This document shows positions 1 to 11,016 of a stretch of 64,000 bases of DNA, in pieces. Under the pieces are notes generated by a model, which saw only the letters and a list, made by a program, of their open reading frames with translations, was not told the origin of the DNA and ran no database searches. The DNA is taken from assembly GCA_038373885.1 (NCBI GenBank), contig JAWZYV010013550.1, forward strand, positions 186,001-250,000, in the 5' to 3' direction. Source of the DNA: Cheiracanthium punctorium. Its lineage: Eukaryota > Arthropoda > Arachnida > Araneae > Cheiracanthiidae. The translations under genes were made by a program, and so were the position numbers. Each line of letters opens with the position of its first letter. The stretch's first letter is position 1.

Positions 1-293
1 TAGAACGGCGGTTTATATTCCTTAGTTAGTCATGAGATCCGACATTTTTTGATAAAAGATGGATACAAAGAATTAGAAAGTGCAATGGAAGTTTGCAACT
101 GTATTTGTCTTTAATTTGCACAAACGGCAAAATTTATTCTATTCTATCAATGAAGTAATTGAATTTTTTTGAAATCTTTAGCTGAAATTTCGGGCCCGGG
201 CGGGCTCGGGCTCCGACTTAAATAATATTGCTGGGGCTCGGATGAAAAGTCCTCGGGCTCGGGCTTAAAAAAATGAGCCCGAACTCATCTCTA
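1..293. mobile_element. hAT-type MITE, right part (left end outside window)
   Basis: The segment matches 4080-4288 of the complete MITE at 3875-4288 along its length. It ends with the same terminal motif ACTCATCTCTA, after a GC-rich run of GGGCTCGGG units. The left terminus lies before the window, so its target duplication cannot be checked. Confidence 0.7.
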
Positions 294-1237
294 GTAGTTA
301 CGCCTCTGTTTACGGATATGCTTTTTTCATGAAGATTTCGAGGCTGGCAATCGCAACTTGATCAACTAAGTCTTATATTCTTATCTTTCTAATATTTGCT
401 TTTTATTCAGTATTCTTATTTCTACTAAGATTACCGCCAACCTTTAAAAGGCTATTTACTGTCAAAAATCTGATTTTTATTTTTATTTTTTTTTTTTTTT
501 TAACAGGAACATTGTTAGAAAACAGGAAGGAGCATGGAGGCTTTTTTTTTTTTTTTTTTTTTTAACAGTAGCTATATATATATATATATATATTCTTTTT
601 AAACTCGTTACTATTGTCTATTGCATGCGGCCCTCGTTTTTGTTTTATATTTTACAAGCTTTTTCACAGAAAAATTCATAATTGCAAACTCTCAGGACCG
701 TTTGTGTGGATTTAGGAATTTCTACGTAATTATAATCAATATGCGGCTAAGAAAAGTTAGTTTATACTTTTTTTTTTGTCTCTTTTAAAAATTTGCTTTA
801 TTAAGAAATATTGAAATTAATTATTTTCTAGGTTTGAGATATTTGTGTATAAAGTAGAAATTTGAATTCTTGAATATTTTACAGAGAAATTCTCGGTGCG
901 AGTTTTTATATTTATAACAAACCTTTGCAGTAAAAAAAACCACTCTTTGAATTATTTATTCACTTTTTTGGGGGGGTGGCGGACAATTATTTTTTCCGAA
1001 ACTAATAGATTTATCAAAGATTTGAAATTTTTAGAAAATTTGATGTCAAACACAAAATCTTAAGGTAAAATTTAATAAAATGAGTTATTTTATATTGCTT
1101 TTATTTTCTCTTGATCTGTCCCGGCTAAGGAAAAGTAATTTATGTGAGACATTTTTTGTAATCGTTTCATTTCTTGGATTACGATTAATTTTACAATATG
1201 ACGTACTGCGATTTCTAGAAATAGTCTGACAGCCTAT
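294..1237. other. Non-coding, no gene recognised
   Basis: AT-rich DNA with poly-T tracts near 487-500 and 541-563 and a short TA run near 572-592. No convincing coding sequence was seen on either strand. Confidence 0.5.
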
Positions 1238-1350
1238 ACAAGGTAAGTTCTCTAAAAACACTGGTCGGAAAACTTTTTGAGGGGTTCTAACGGATATTCA
1301 AGATACATCCGGAGAAAACCACCCAAAACTCTATACCGTTACATCGCAGC
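1238..1350 (+). repeat. Dispersed repeat, copy 1
   Basis: It shares a core (GGGTTCTAAC, then ATCCGGAGAAAAC, then CCAAAACTC, then CCGTTA) with 1684-1775 and, inverted, with 19440-19535. Family not recognised. The order of motifs is conserved in all three copies. Confidence 0.6.
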
Positions 1351-1683
1351 AGATCGTTCGCGAGGAGAAAGAATCCAGAACTTGAACACTTCAGACATTT
1401 CAAAATGTTCAGCGTTTTATCAATTCGGCCATTAGTCGGAATGTTTTAATAAAAAAGGAGGAATTTAAATAATTCACACTCACTTCAATGTATTTACAGC
1501 TTTCTCATTTTAATGCTTTCTACTGGGTTAAATATTTATTTATGGGCTCATCATGGTTTCATTCATTTTAATGAGAACTGCACTCTCGTTGCAAAAACTG
1601 CTCACAGATGTAGATTTAGTTTTGTCTGATTGATTATGGCAATGCTACACTAGGGCGATCTGCAGGGATAGGGGGTGCGTCGG

Positions 1684-1775
1684 TAGGAGGACTTTCTAAG
1701 GGATTCTAACATGAATTCACATTACATCTGGAGAAAACCTACCAAAACTCCTGACCGTTAGATCGACAGTCACGC
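1684..1775 (+). repeat. Dispersed repeat, copy 2
   Basis: Same motif order as copy 1: GGGATTCTAAC, ACATCTGGAGAAAAC, CCAAAACTC, CCGTTAGATCGACAG. The two copies lie about 330 bp apart in the same direction. Confidence 0.6.
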
Positions 1776-1895
1776 GATTGGAACAGAAGCCGGAACCGGA
1801 ATGTCGATTCAAATGGCATTAAATCATGTAAAGTATCGGTATCGACTATTTCTAAGAATGAAGTTATAGGTAAAATATCGGTATCGGCGAAAATG

Positions 1896-2106
1896 TGGTA
1901 ACGGTCGATCCCCACTAAAGGGTAGTATTCTGCTTTATTATACACTTTAAATAGCTAAAATGATCATATTTTGTAACTTAGTCCCTCCCCAAAGCATGCA
2001 CATTGGTTTAGACTAAAATTTTGACTTATAGTATATTTTAATTGGGCGAAGCAGGCTTTTTCAAAAATTTAGCTCATCCCCCCAAAAAACTCTGGATCCG
2101 CCACTG
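1896..2106 (+). mobile_element. hAT-type MITE, left-truncated
   Basis: It parallels the complete MITE at 56107-56354 almost throughout, including a shared stretch around AAAGCATGCACATTGG, and ends in the terminal motif GGATCCGCCACTG. The left terminus is missing and the DNA runs into the dispersed repeat region. Confidence 0.65.
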
Positions 2107-3132
2107 CATGTGCGCAAACCAAGTCCTTTTTGGATTTTACAGAGTTTGTAGTTGCTGATTTTCTTCAAGACTGTTTAAAACCTTATGGGACAAAGAAAAT
2201 TTTCTTTTTCTCAATAACCCTTGGGAAGGTCAAACAAAACCTGAAAATTATAACGAAAATTTCCAGGATGATAATGAATTCCATACATTCTCTTAAAAAA
2301 GCATTTGAGTATGGGTGAAATTTCCTATTTAGGATTTCCAAAAACTTTGCAGGAAGTTTTGAAAAAACACACAATGCGATAGAAATATGAAAAACTGCAT
2401 AATTATGCAAATGCAGATTAATATTTTATGATAAATAATTTTTAATATACGAAACCAACGTAGGAAGTTTGATTTTTACTTAAATACTTTTTTGAGAGGG
2501 TGTTACTTTCCATGAAATTTAAGAAAACAGGCATCAACACCTGTGCTTATCTGTGTTGATAAATAAACGAATTTATAAATTCTGTATTTTTAGCTACAAA
2601 TAAATTCAAAGAGAAATATTAAAATCAACGAATGCAAAACGCACAAGAGAAAAAAAGCTTCACAGTGTCAGGTTCTCTTTTTGACCCTGTGCTAACCTTT
2701 ACCGTTATCTAAATTTTTGTAAACAAACTTCTACATTAGTTTTTTTTTACCAGATGGCAGTACAAATCATAGGTGGAAAGTGAAGAAATAGCTTCCCATT
2801 GCCATTTAAAAATCAAGTTGGTGGTTAATTAATGAAGTTTATGTGTGTGTGTGTGAACTAAATTAGTGAAGATACTGTAAACAATTACAATGAAAGATAA
2901 AAGTTGTCAAAATATTGTATTTAATTTTTAGTTTTATTTAATAGGGAGAAAATTTTAAAAGTGGAAATTGTCTCACTGTGCCCTTTCCTTATATTCATTA
3001 GTTTTTTTTTTTTTTCCTAAAATACATGTCATTACTTTTAAGTAGGCTTACCATATTTTTTTTTACAGTCCAACACAGGACAAAATCATATTTTTGGGCG
3101 ATCAATCCAGGACTTCAGTAAAATCTCATGTG
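2107..3132. other. Non-coding, nothing recognised
   Basis: AT-rich DNA with a short GT run near 2842-2854. Short open frames here show no recognisable domain and both strands look alike. Confidence 0.5.
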
Positions 3133-3625
3133 ACTTCATAAGATTTGCTTTTAAATTCCATTCAATTATTTTTGTTTTATTTAGTAAAGAAGATTTACAC
3201 ATTCTAGTAATGCTTTTAATTCTCAAATACACTGTCAAATATATTACACTTTCACAGAGCCTATAGAGTGTGTTCCAATGAGTTTATTTCAATAATTTAT
3301 CTTTTGTGTCCCGCTATCCAAAAGGGAAGTAAAATTTACGAAAATGTTTACTTTGGTGTCATAGTACCTAAACGATATAAAATGTATTCAAATACACAGT
3401 GTGTTACAAGGGAAACATTCATGCAAATTTTGCTTTTTTGGATAGTGTAACGTAAAAGATAAATTACTGAAATAAATTCATTAGAATACATAGGGTCGGT
3501 GAAAGTGTGATATATTTGACAGTGTATTTGATAATTAAGAGCATTTCTTGAATGTATAAACTGCCTCCAGAAAATAAAACAACAGTAATTGTAGTAGAAT
3601 TAAAAGTAATATTAAAAGAAATCTA
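3133..3625. mobile_element. Foldback element with arms of about 180 bp
   Basis: The left arm (about 3133-3320) is matched by the reverse complement of the right arm (about 3440-3625), including the shared string CAAATACACTGTCAAATATA. Roughly 120 bp of spacer separate the arms. A transcript could fold into a long hairpin. No target duplication was identified, so the superfamily is open; a foldback MITE is the simplest reading. Confidence 0.7.
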
Positions 3626-3874
3626 ATAAAGTCAGCAGGGGTATCACTCAAAATTTTATATTATCATTTTTAATAGCCATAAAAAATGATGGCTATTAAA
3701 AATGTTAATTAATGAAAATTTAAAATTAATTTAGCTATGAGTAAAATGCTACATTAAACTTTTAACCCATTAAGGGTTTTTGTTTGGAAATGAAATAAAC
3801 TTAAAAGATGTTATAAAAATGTTTGCAGAACTAAAAGGAAGAAAACAAAATTTTTGTGTAGCTGATATTACTTT

Positions 3875-4288
3875 TAGAGATGAGACGGGCTCGGCTCAGG
3901 CTGAGCCATGCATCCAGCTCACTGATAACTGGCTCAGTCAACTAGAGATGAGACGGTCTCTGAAATTCACGATTGAGTCTGGACTCAGGCTAGTGATAAA
4001 TTTCTACTTTATTATACGTACTCCTTGTAAACAGATTTTAAAATATTATTTATGGGAGAAATAAATTATTATTATTTTATAAACTTGAATATAAAGAATT
4101 AGAAAGTGCATGAAGAGTTTCCTACTATATTTGATTTTAATTTGCACAAACAGCAAAATTTATGACATTCTGTAAATAAAGTAATTGACTTTTATTTTAT
4201 ATATCAGCTAAAACTTTGGGGTCAGGCTTCGACTTAAATAATATTGGTCAGGCTCAGGCATTAAAAAATGAGCCTGAACTCATCTCTA
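3875..4288. mobile_element. hAT-type MITE, complete, 8-bp target duplication
   Basis: Termini are TAGAGATGAG at the left and CTCATCTCTA at the right, an inverted pair. The flanks are identical 8-mers ATTACTTT at 3867-3874 and 4289-4296. An 8-bp duplication and a TAGAGATG-type end are typical of hAT elements. No transposase is present, so it is non-autonomous. Its right half matches 1-293. Confidence 0.85.
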
Positions 4289-4297
4289 ATTACTTTT

Positions 4298-5089
4298 GCT
4301 TGCTTGTGCAATATTATATCTAACAACCAGCTTACACAGCCTGCCTCTTTAAGAAACCTCCACCTTTCCGTTAATTAATTAAAAATTTTATATTAGCCTA
4401 GATTTCTTTGTTCTAGCAATTGCACATTAGCCTTCTTTTTTTTAAAAATGAATACATATCCCCACCCCTTCTTTTCTACTGGTGTAAGCATTTTTCTGTC
4501 ATTTTACAAGTTTTTCTTAACATGTGTAAATATTCAGTTAACCAGTCTATTTTAATTAAAATGATTCCCTGCAATTACTACAGTCTTCTCTTTTTTTATT
4601 CACAAAAGAAAAACGCAGATGCCTAAAAAAAACTTTTTCTTTTTATGATATCATTTGATATGTAAAAGCTGCGCGAATTTGTATGTATTGTAAATAATTT
4701 ATTTAAATTGAGATTTCAAATGTTACAGAAGAAGAGTATCTGTATATTCTCTCCATTATGCTACATAAACATACATTTATTTTTAATAGCATTAAAAATA
4801 TAAAAGTGCATATGGCGAACAATTTGTGGCAAGTACAGATATTTTATACTGCTTTGTACTATTTTATTATCAATTTTATGTGTTGTTACATGTTCATTTC
4901 TAAATATGTGTTTATTATAATTTAAAATCATTTGACTTTTGAAAAAAAAATCATACATATAGAATACTTTTAAAAGTGCATGTTTAAGGGCTGGTATAAT
5001 CTGTCTTTTCTCTCCTGTTACCTCAGTGGTGTCAATTCAAGTGATTCTTTCTAGTAAATGCTTTACAACACATCACAAACACAGGGCTT
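4298..5089. other. Presumed 3' flank of the 5.1-kb zinc-finger gene
   Basis: AT-rich with no coding sequence seen. Minus-strand AATAAA hexamers occur near 4864 and 4776, downstream of the zinc-finger stop codon, and could serve as poly(A) signals. The region can be read as 3' UTR and flank, but no cleavage site can be chosen. Confidence 0.35.
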
Positions 5090-6091
5090 CTAAACCATGT
5101 GAAATTGGAGATGATCCTTCAAGCTACTCTGATTAGTAAATGCTTTCTGACACACATCACAAACATATGGCTTCTCTTCCGAGTGAATGCGCAAGTGCCT
5201 GTGCCAGTTGGACTTCTGAGTGAACGTTTTATGACACACATTACAAACATAGGGCTTCTTTCCCGTGTGTATGTGGAGGTGTTGATTCAAGTGACTCCGC
5301 TGAGTGAATGCTTTCTGACAAATATCACAAACATAAGGCTTCTCTCCCGTGTGAATGCGGAGATGTTCAGCCAAGCTATCTTTCTGAGTAAATGCTTTCT
5401 GACACACATCACAAACATAAGGTTTCTCTCCCGTGTGAATGCGAAAGTGTTTTTTCAAGCTTGACTGGTGAGTGAACTTTACATGACACACATCGCAAGC
5501 ATAAGACTTCTCTCCTGTGTGAGTGCGAAGATGTTCATTCAAGTGAGTCTTATGAGTAAATTCTTTCTGGCACACATCGCAAGCATAAGGCTTCTCTCCC
5601 GTATGAATGCGGAGGTGTTCACTCAAGTGAGACTTATTAGTAAATTCTTTCATGCATACATCGCAAGCATAAGGCTTCTCTCCCGTATGAATGCGGAGAT
5701 GTACATGCAAATCATTCTTTTGAGTGAATGCTTTCTGACACACATTGCAAGCGTACGGCTTCTCACCTGTGTGAATACGAAGGTGGCGGATCAAGGTGCT
5801 TTGGCTAATGAATGCTTTCTGACACACATTACAAACATTGGTTTTCTCTCGTGTTTGAATGCGGCAGTCCAAGCGGTTCTGCTTAATGAGAGCTGCTCCA
5901 CGTACGTCACACGCGCTAAGCTTCTCCCTGTAATGGGGACAGACATGGAGCTTCAAGGATGGCTTGCTGGAATATGTCTTATGGCACACATCACACGCAT
6001 ATCGCTTCTTTGGTATGCCAGCATGAACATCATCTTTCATCTTTTGTCCTTCAGTATATATTCCCTTGACCAAGCACATTTCTTCTTCCAT
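5090..6091 (-). CDS. C2H2 zinc-finger protein, 10 canonical fingers (333 aa)
   Basis: A probable nuclear DNA-binding protein. After a 29-residue acidic leader starting MEEEMCL there is one finger, one degenerate finger (second Cys and the His pair lost, about residues 58-82), then nine consecutive C-X2-C-X12-H-X3-H fingers joined by HTGEKP-type linkers. The last finger ends at the stop. No KRAB, ZAD, BTB or SCAN domain is visible, so the effector function is unknown. The start was chosen because the same MEEE-C-L start is conserved in the two paralogues at 30.6 and 49.9 kb and because open frame ends just upstream. A conserved splice acceptor lies 214 nt upstream of the ATG, so a separate 5' exon is likely. 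Open frames on the opposite strand here are antisense echoes of the finger repeats. Confidence 0.88.
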   Translation of the reverse strand: MEEEMCLVKGIYTEGQKMKDDVHAGIPKKRYACDVCHKTYSSKPSLKLHVCPHYREKLSACDVRGAALIKQNRLDCRIQTREKTNVCNVCQKAFISQSTLIRHLRIHTGEKPYACNVCQKAFTQKNDLHVHLRIHTGEKPYACDVCMKEFTNKSHLSEHLRIHTGEKPYACDVCQKEFTHKTHLNEHLRTHTGEKSYACDVCHVKFTHQSSLKKHFRIHTGEKPYVCDVCQKAFTQKDSLAEHLRIHTGEKPYVCDICQKAFTQRSHLNQHLHIHTGKKPYVCNVCHKTFTQKSNWHRHLRIHSEEKPYVCDVCQKAFTNQSSLKDHLQFHMV

Positions 6092-6304
6092 TTGAACTCT
6101 CGGAGGATAGACAAAAAGGAAAACGCTGTTTCAGCACTGAAGTAGTTATGAAAAAAAAAGCAACTACATTTCTATGATGCTAAGCACTTCAGCATCTCAT
6201 CTATAAATGGGTGCATCGTTAGCATTGAAATCGTTAAAACATGAAATAATGTTAAAAGTAGACAAAACTGCAGCGGGAACGGAAACAAGATGAAAACCCT
6301 CTTA

Positions 6305-6340
6305 TCTGCAACGAGAGAAGGAAGTAATTAAAAAAAAAAA
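6305..6340 (-). promoter_or_regulatory. Splice acceptor upstream of the zinc-finger ATG
   Basis: On the minus strand a polypyrimidine tract is followed by CTCTCGTTGCAG, and the exon would begin at 6305. The same acceptor and downstream sequence occur at equivalent distances in both paralogues (exon starts 32086 and 51948). This supports a 5'-UTR intron in all three genes. The donor was not found. Confidence 0.6.
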
Positions 6341-6454
6341 AGGAAATGTAATATTTTAACAAAATTAATAATAAAAAAACAGTTTTATTTAATGTCATTA
6401 ATCCTAAATAGTTTAGTTTTTTGTGTTACTGTTTCTAAAATAAAAAATATTATG

Positions 6455-6720
6455 GGTTTCTAAAATTTAATTCAAAAATATTTGGCCTGATTTGTCAAGC
6501 GTTAAATTTATTCTAAAACTCTTATTCTACTTGGCAAATTATTGTAATTTGCATTTTGTTGCATATAAATTGGTTAATTGAGTTAGTACTATGTGAGATA
6601 TGAAGTTTCAGGCTTCCCCACTGTTTAACATAGCGTTGGGCAGTTTCTCGCTAAATACAGGCGATATTGTTGCAGATTGCATTTCCGCAACATTAATATT
6701 TTTGTTTCTCTATTTTAAGT
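6455..6720 (+). repeat. Degenerate Gypsy LTR-like sequence upstream of zinc-finger gene
   Basis: It aligns by eye with the U3 part of the intact LTR at 17684-18617, for example around TTATTCTAC, then TTTTGTTGCAT, then GAGATATG. It lies antisense to the zinc-finger gene and inside or beyond its presumed 5' intron. Divergence is high. The paralogue regions at 32.26 and 52.12 kb keep the match better. Confidence 0.5.
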
Positions 6721-7535
6721 TTAATTTCTTTTTCAGCTTTTTTCTCGTCAGATGAGATTTATAAATGAATGCGGCATTAGGGTTATTGTTTAGGTTAATA
6801 ATATACATTTATTTTAGAATTGAAATACGTACTATGATATTGTTTTGAAAAAAATTACTGAACTTTAACATTGCAGCAAAAGTTTAGCAGTTTTGTAAGC
6901 TTTCACCAGTTAGAAGTTGTCTAGTCGAGTTAAGAAACTTAATTTATTTTTGTTTGGAATGTCTAAAAGAAAAGGTAACTGCAGGTAAGCATGAAAAAAC
7001 TTTAAATTATCTAAAATTGTCATACTAAAAAAATTTGTTACCACAATGCAAAAATGCAACGCATTACAGGCCCTTAGCTCTGGGTGGGTGTACAAGGCCG
7101 TGCCCACCCTCTTTCTGGGCCATACAAGTGGCCATATCATGATTTCTGTCAGAATCGGAACATAAATTGATTACCATGTTGGTTATTCAAAGTCAGGTTT
7201 GTCTCGGAAAACTTTACGATAACTGTTAATTGTAGCGCAGAAGCTGTTTGCCACCTGGTTGCTAGGCCTGAGTGAAAGCATTGAAGACGAATGATGCGTG
7301 TGTTCAAAATGTGATCAAATTTTAATGAAAATGCAAAGAAGGTGAAGCACTACTCAACTCTCAGTCTTATTTTTACTTTTGTTGATATTTCATGACTCAT
7401 GAATGCATTTATAATACATGAGAACAAGAACACGGATGATTGCATTTAAGATTGCTGGCAGACATATTTAAAATAAATTTTGAATCAAATAAAAACGTAT
7501 TTAAGCTGAGTCTGTAGGCAGGTGCCCATGTTCTC
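6721..7535. other. Non-coding, nothing recognised
   Basis: AT-rich sequence. A short inverted motif near 7080-7112 (GGGTGGG and CCCACCC) is the only visible structure. Confidence 0.45.
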
Positions 7536-7539
7536 AGTA

Positions 7540-8140
7540 TTTAAAGGAGATGTTGCAACAAGAGCTACTAAGAATTCACTATGACATCTTAGATCGAACA
7601 ATAGTAGAGCTGAATTTACCCTTCAGCCCAGAGAACATACAATTGTTAGAGAGTACAAAAGCTCTCATGTCCATGACCAGCAATTCGTTTGATATGCAGC
7701 ACCTCAGGTGTCTGGCGAATTCATGAAATATCGATTTGGATGGCACAACTGCTGAAATAGCAACAGCAAGAACTTTCTTGCAAAAGAAAATATCAGAGTC
7801 GAAACTTTCAGCCAAATTGCATGAAATGACAGCATTTATATTCAGTTAAAGAGATGCATTTCCCTCTATTTATTGCCTTCTTGCTTTTGCCTTGTCAATA
7901 GGAGCGTCTACAGCAACCTGCGAGGTGTCATTTAACACTCTTTCAAGAATCTTAACTCAGTTTCGTTCATCCATGCTACACGAGAGGAAAGCGAACTTAA
8001 TCCTTTTTGCATTTGTGAATAAACTCATGAACACCATTCCAGTGGAGCTTTTTTTAAAGGACTTCAATGGTGCAAAAAAATTGACGTCTGTAGCTTTATT
8101 GAACATGACACTATCAATAAAAAATACTCAAAAATATTAG
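7540..8140 (+). pseudogene. hAT transposase fragment (C-terminal half, broken)
   Basis: Plus-strand translation gives a segment like the C-terminal half of hAT transposases of the ZMYM/DUF4371 type. It ends in the hAT dimerisation region with the typical pattern STATCEVSFNTLSRI and LRSSM-type residues (about 7905-8000). In-frame stops near 7726 and 7848 and the absence of the N-terminal half mark it as dead. No terminal inverted repeats or target duplication were seen. It is unrelated in detail to the intact hAT-like gene at 58.6-61.2 kb. Confidence 0.7.
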
Positions 8141-9110
8141 GATAGAATCAATAAATTTTGTTATTATTCAAAGGACTTAAAAAAAGGTATATGCATTTTG
8201 AAAGCAGCAAGAGTGCTTTCTTCATCAGTGCCTAATAAGCGTACTATTCAATGGACAGCAGAGCATAAAAATGAAAAAAAATTTTTGCATTTTTATGCGT
8301 AGCTCTCTGTCACAAATTAAAGAAAACAGATGAAAAAGCAATGGCTATCTGATAAGCATCTCAATTAGAAAGAAAGTAAGTATTTGTAAAAGAACATTTT
8401 ATCAGGTTGCAGTTATGAGAAATGTCTGATTGCGTTACTTGGGATTTTGTGAAGGAACAGTTACACAACATGTTTTGTGAAGGGTCATTTCAATCGATCA
8501 TATTTTAGTAATGGTATCATTTTAATAGAAATTGCTTTGTAAGGGGGCCGTAAAACGATCGACAATCTTGACTGTGATGATCCCTGTAATGGAAGGAGCA
8601 GGGGAAATGATGTTTTAGAGTGAAAATTAAGGTCCAACCGAATATTAGTCCAACCTGAATAAACCCCGGTGGGTTTTTTGGAAAAAGCCCACTTTAAAAA
8701 AACCAACTGGGTTTTTTCAAAATTTCAACTTTAATTACATAGATAATACATCTCTTAATATCAGTATACTACTTGTAAAGTTTATAAACAGCTCCCCCCC
8801 CTCCTCCCACACCAATACTACCTAAGAAAAAAAAAATACTTCACATAGGCATAAAAACTTTCTAGAGAAAATTTTTATGCTTATCTGAATTTAAATGAAT
8901 AAGGATTTTTTAACCATAAAAAACCATCCGTTTAAGAGTTCTAATTAAGAACTAAACTATTAAAATTACAAAGTCAGTATGATTAGAATAGCACATAAAT
9001 AGCACTAACGAAAACATAGCTCAAATATCAATTTAAAATTCACATTATAAACCTTAAATAATGCAAAGATCCGTTAAAAAAAGAATTTACCTATATATTT
9101 TTTAATTAAC
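8141..9110. other. Non-coding with one short inverted repeat
   Basis: A hairpin-forming pair (GCAGAGCATAAAAATG and CATTTTTATGCGTAGCTCTC) lies at about 8258-8311. No coding sequence is recognised. Confidence 0.45.
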
Positions 9111-9114
9111 CACT

Positions 9115-9310
9115 CAGAAATGTTCCTAACACCCACCGGCTTATAACGTAAAACCAGCATGCTTTCTTTTATTTAGTTTAACATTCACACTACATTTCTA
9201 ACAAACACCCAGACCAGCTTATAATGTAAAACAAACATGCTTTCTTTAATGTAGTTTTATATTTAATCCTATTTCTAACAAATGCACACACACTTTCTTT
9301 TCATACAATA
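9115..9310. repeat. Short tandem repeat, unit about 85 bp
   Basis: Two to three diverged units share CTTATAA-GTAAAAC-A-CATGCTTTCTTT. A related degenerate unit reappears near 10245-10300. Confidence 0.5.
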
Positions 9311-9749
9311 ACATATTTCATTCCTTTCCATCCATAACATGAAACAAATTCAAATTACCAAACTGACGTGACACATGTTTTTTTTATGGTTGCCAGTCAA
9401 AACTACTACTGGCAGGGTACTTCACTCGGGAGTAATTTCGTTAGCGGGTGTCGACTATTTTTTGGCGACTTTTTTTTTTGCCAACACCCGTAATTTGGCA
9501 CTTTTTTTTTTTGGTCGCCAAATTTTTCCGCGAGCGAAACACGATTTTACAAAACAAGAAATACCATTTTAGAATACGATAAAATAATACAACACGGTGA
9601 GCACTGTCACCAAAGACAAAGCACTTTAACACATTAAAATTGCACAGATATTCCACAAAAAAAAAACAATAAAACAAAATACACCATCCATACTTAACAC
9701 TAAAAAATATCAGTAATTTCAGTAACAGGCAATTCAAAATGAGCAAACA

Positions 9750-10115
9750 GTAAACCACGTTTAACTAAAAAAATTTCAGTATATTAAACAATCTAGTTCT
9801 ACAGCTATATAAAGTAGGCAACCAGTGGACCGTTCTTAACTAAAAAAACCTCAGTGGATTCAGCAACCTAGTTGTACAGCTATGTAAACTAGTCAACCAG
9901 TGGTCCGTTTTAAACTAAAAAAACCTCAGTGGATTCAGCAACCTAGTTGTACAGCTATGTAAACTAGGCAACCAGTAAACCCTTTTTAACTAAGAAAACA
10001 ACAGTGGATTAAGCAACCTAGTTGTACAGCAAATGTAAACTGGGCAAACACTGGCCCGTTTTCAACTCAAAACAACATCGGTGGATTAAATAACCTAGTT
10101 ATACACCTCATATAA
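9750..10115. repeat. Minisatellite, about five units of about 74 bp
   Basis: Units share the order AACCTAGTTGTACAGC, then TGTAAACTAG-CAACCAGTGG, then CCGTTTT-AACTAAAAAAAC. The two middle units are almost identical and the outer ones decay. The 74-bp period and absence of distinct spacers rule out a CRISPR array. Confidence 0.75.
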
Positions 10116-10864
10116 ATTCACTATATGAAAACATAACAACATCAAATATCCATTTACAATTCACATTGAAAACCTTAAGCAATTGCAAAAATTCTTAAAA
10201 AAAAAAACACTTACCTTTATTTTAAGAAACTCTTCAAAAATATCCATAACACATCAGCTAATAACATAACACCAAAACTCTTCCTTTTATTTAACATTAC
10301 AATCACGCCCTCCTTCAAATAAACACACACTTCCTTTTTAAACAACAACATAATATTCACTACACTTCAAATAACACAACACATTTCCAAATACACCTTA
10401 CATTCCCCGTAAATAACTCAACAAACACCAAACAAGAACTGCCGCATCAAATTCAAATTCACCTGCTTTTTGGTTTACCGATTACAGTTAAATTGCCTAA
10501 ACCAATCACAAAATTCCTATACCAAACATCCTAGTACCGTTTAATGAACCCACCGAGCATTTTTTCATCAAACTACAGCACCAGTCAACAACTCAACTCC
10601 AAACACAGGTTACAAGAGATATCTGAAGCTATCGCTGTCGTACACAAACTGTTCAACGAACTTCAAACTTGGCGACACATTGGTGCTTGGCGAGGACACC
10701 CGGTAAGTAAATTTCCCCCCTTCACTCCCGCTATGCATCGCCCACGATGGTGCCAGAACGATCCCCAAATGAAAGATGTAAACATAACATCGGTATCTAA
10801 ACAGCACTGGATACGGATTACAGTCCATAATAACAAATAAACCAATTGACCTATCCCCTCTAAG

Positions 10865-11016
10865 GATAAACACCTATACATTCGGGACTGTTAAGCACTT
10901 TAAATATCTGGGCACAATGATCACAAGTAACAACATAAAAATTGAAATAACAATCAGGTTATCTATGGCCAACAGATGTTTCTGTGAACTTAGAAATCAA
11001 TTCAAATCTAAATTAA
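10865..11016 (+). pseudogene. RTE-type non-LTR retrotransposon RT fragment, 5' piece
   Basis: Translation of 10872-11016 shows the conserved region after the RT palm, with the FKYLGTMIT and NRCFCELRN motifs found in many arthropod endonuclease-reverse transcriptase proteins. The reading stops where a 950-bp element is inserted. The rest of the protein resumes at 11976. The endonuclease and the YxDD-box part are absent here. Confidence 0.75.

Noticed and set aside
5099..6145. Long plus-strand open frames opposite the zinc-finger genes (also 30442-31876 and 49863-51738)
   Set aside because: They are antisense echoes of the 84-bp finger periodicity (recurrent FLAHIAS-like strings) with no domain. 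The minus strand carries the clear C2H2 code.
9750..10115. CRISPR-like regular array
   Set aside because: The whole 74-bp unit repeats, there are no unique spacers, and the genome is eukaryotic.
10544..10840. 98-codon plus-strand open frame just before the RTE fragment
   Set aside because: No recognisable motif, an overlapping open frame on the other strand, and it is not in frame with the RT fragment.
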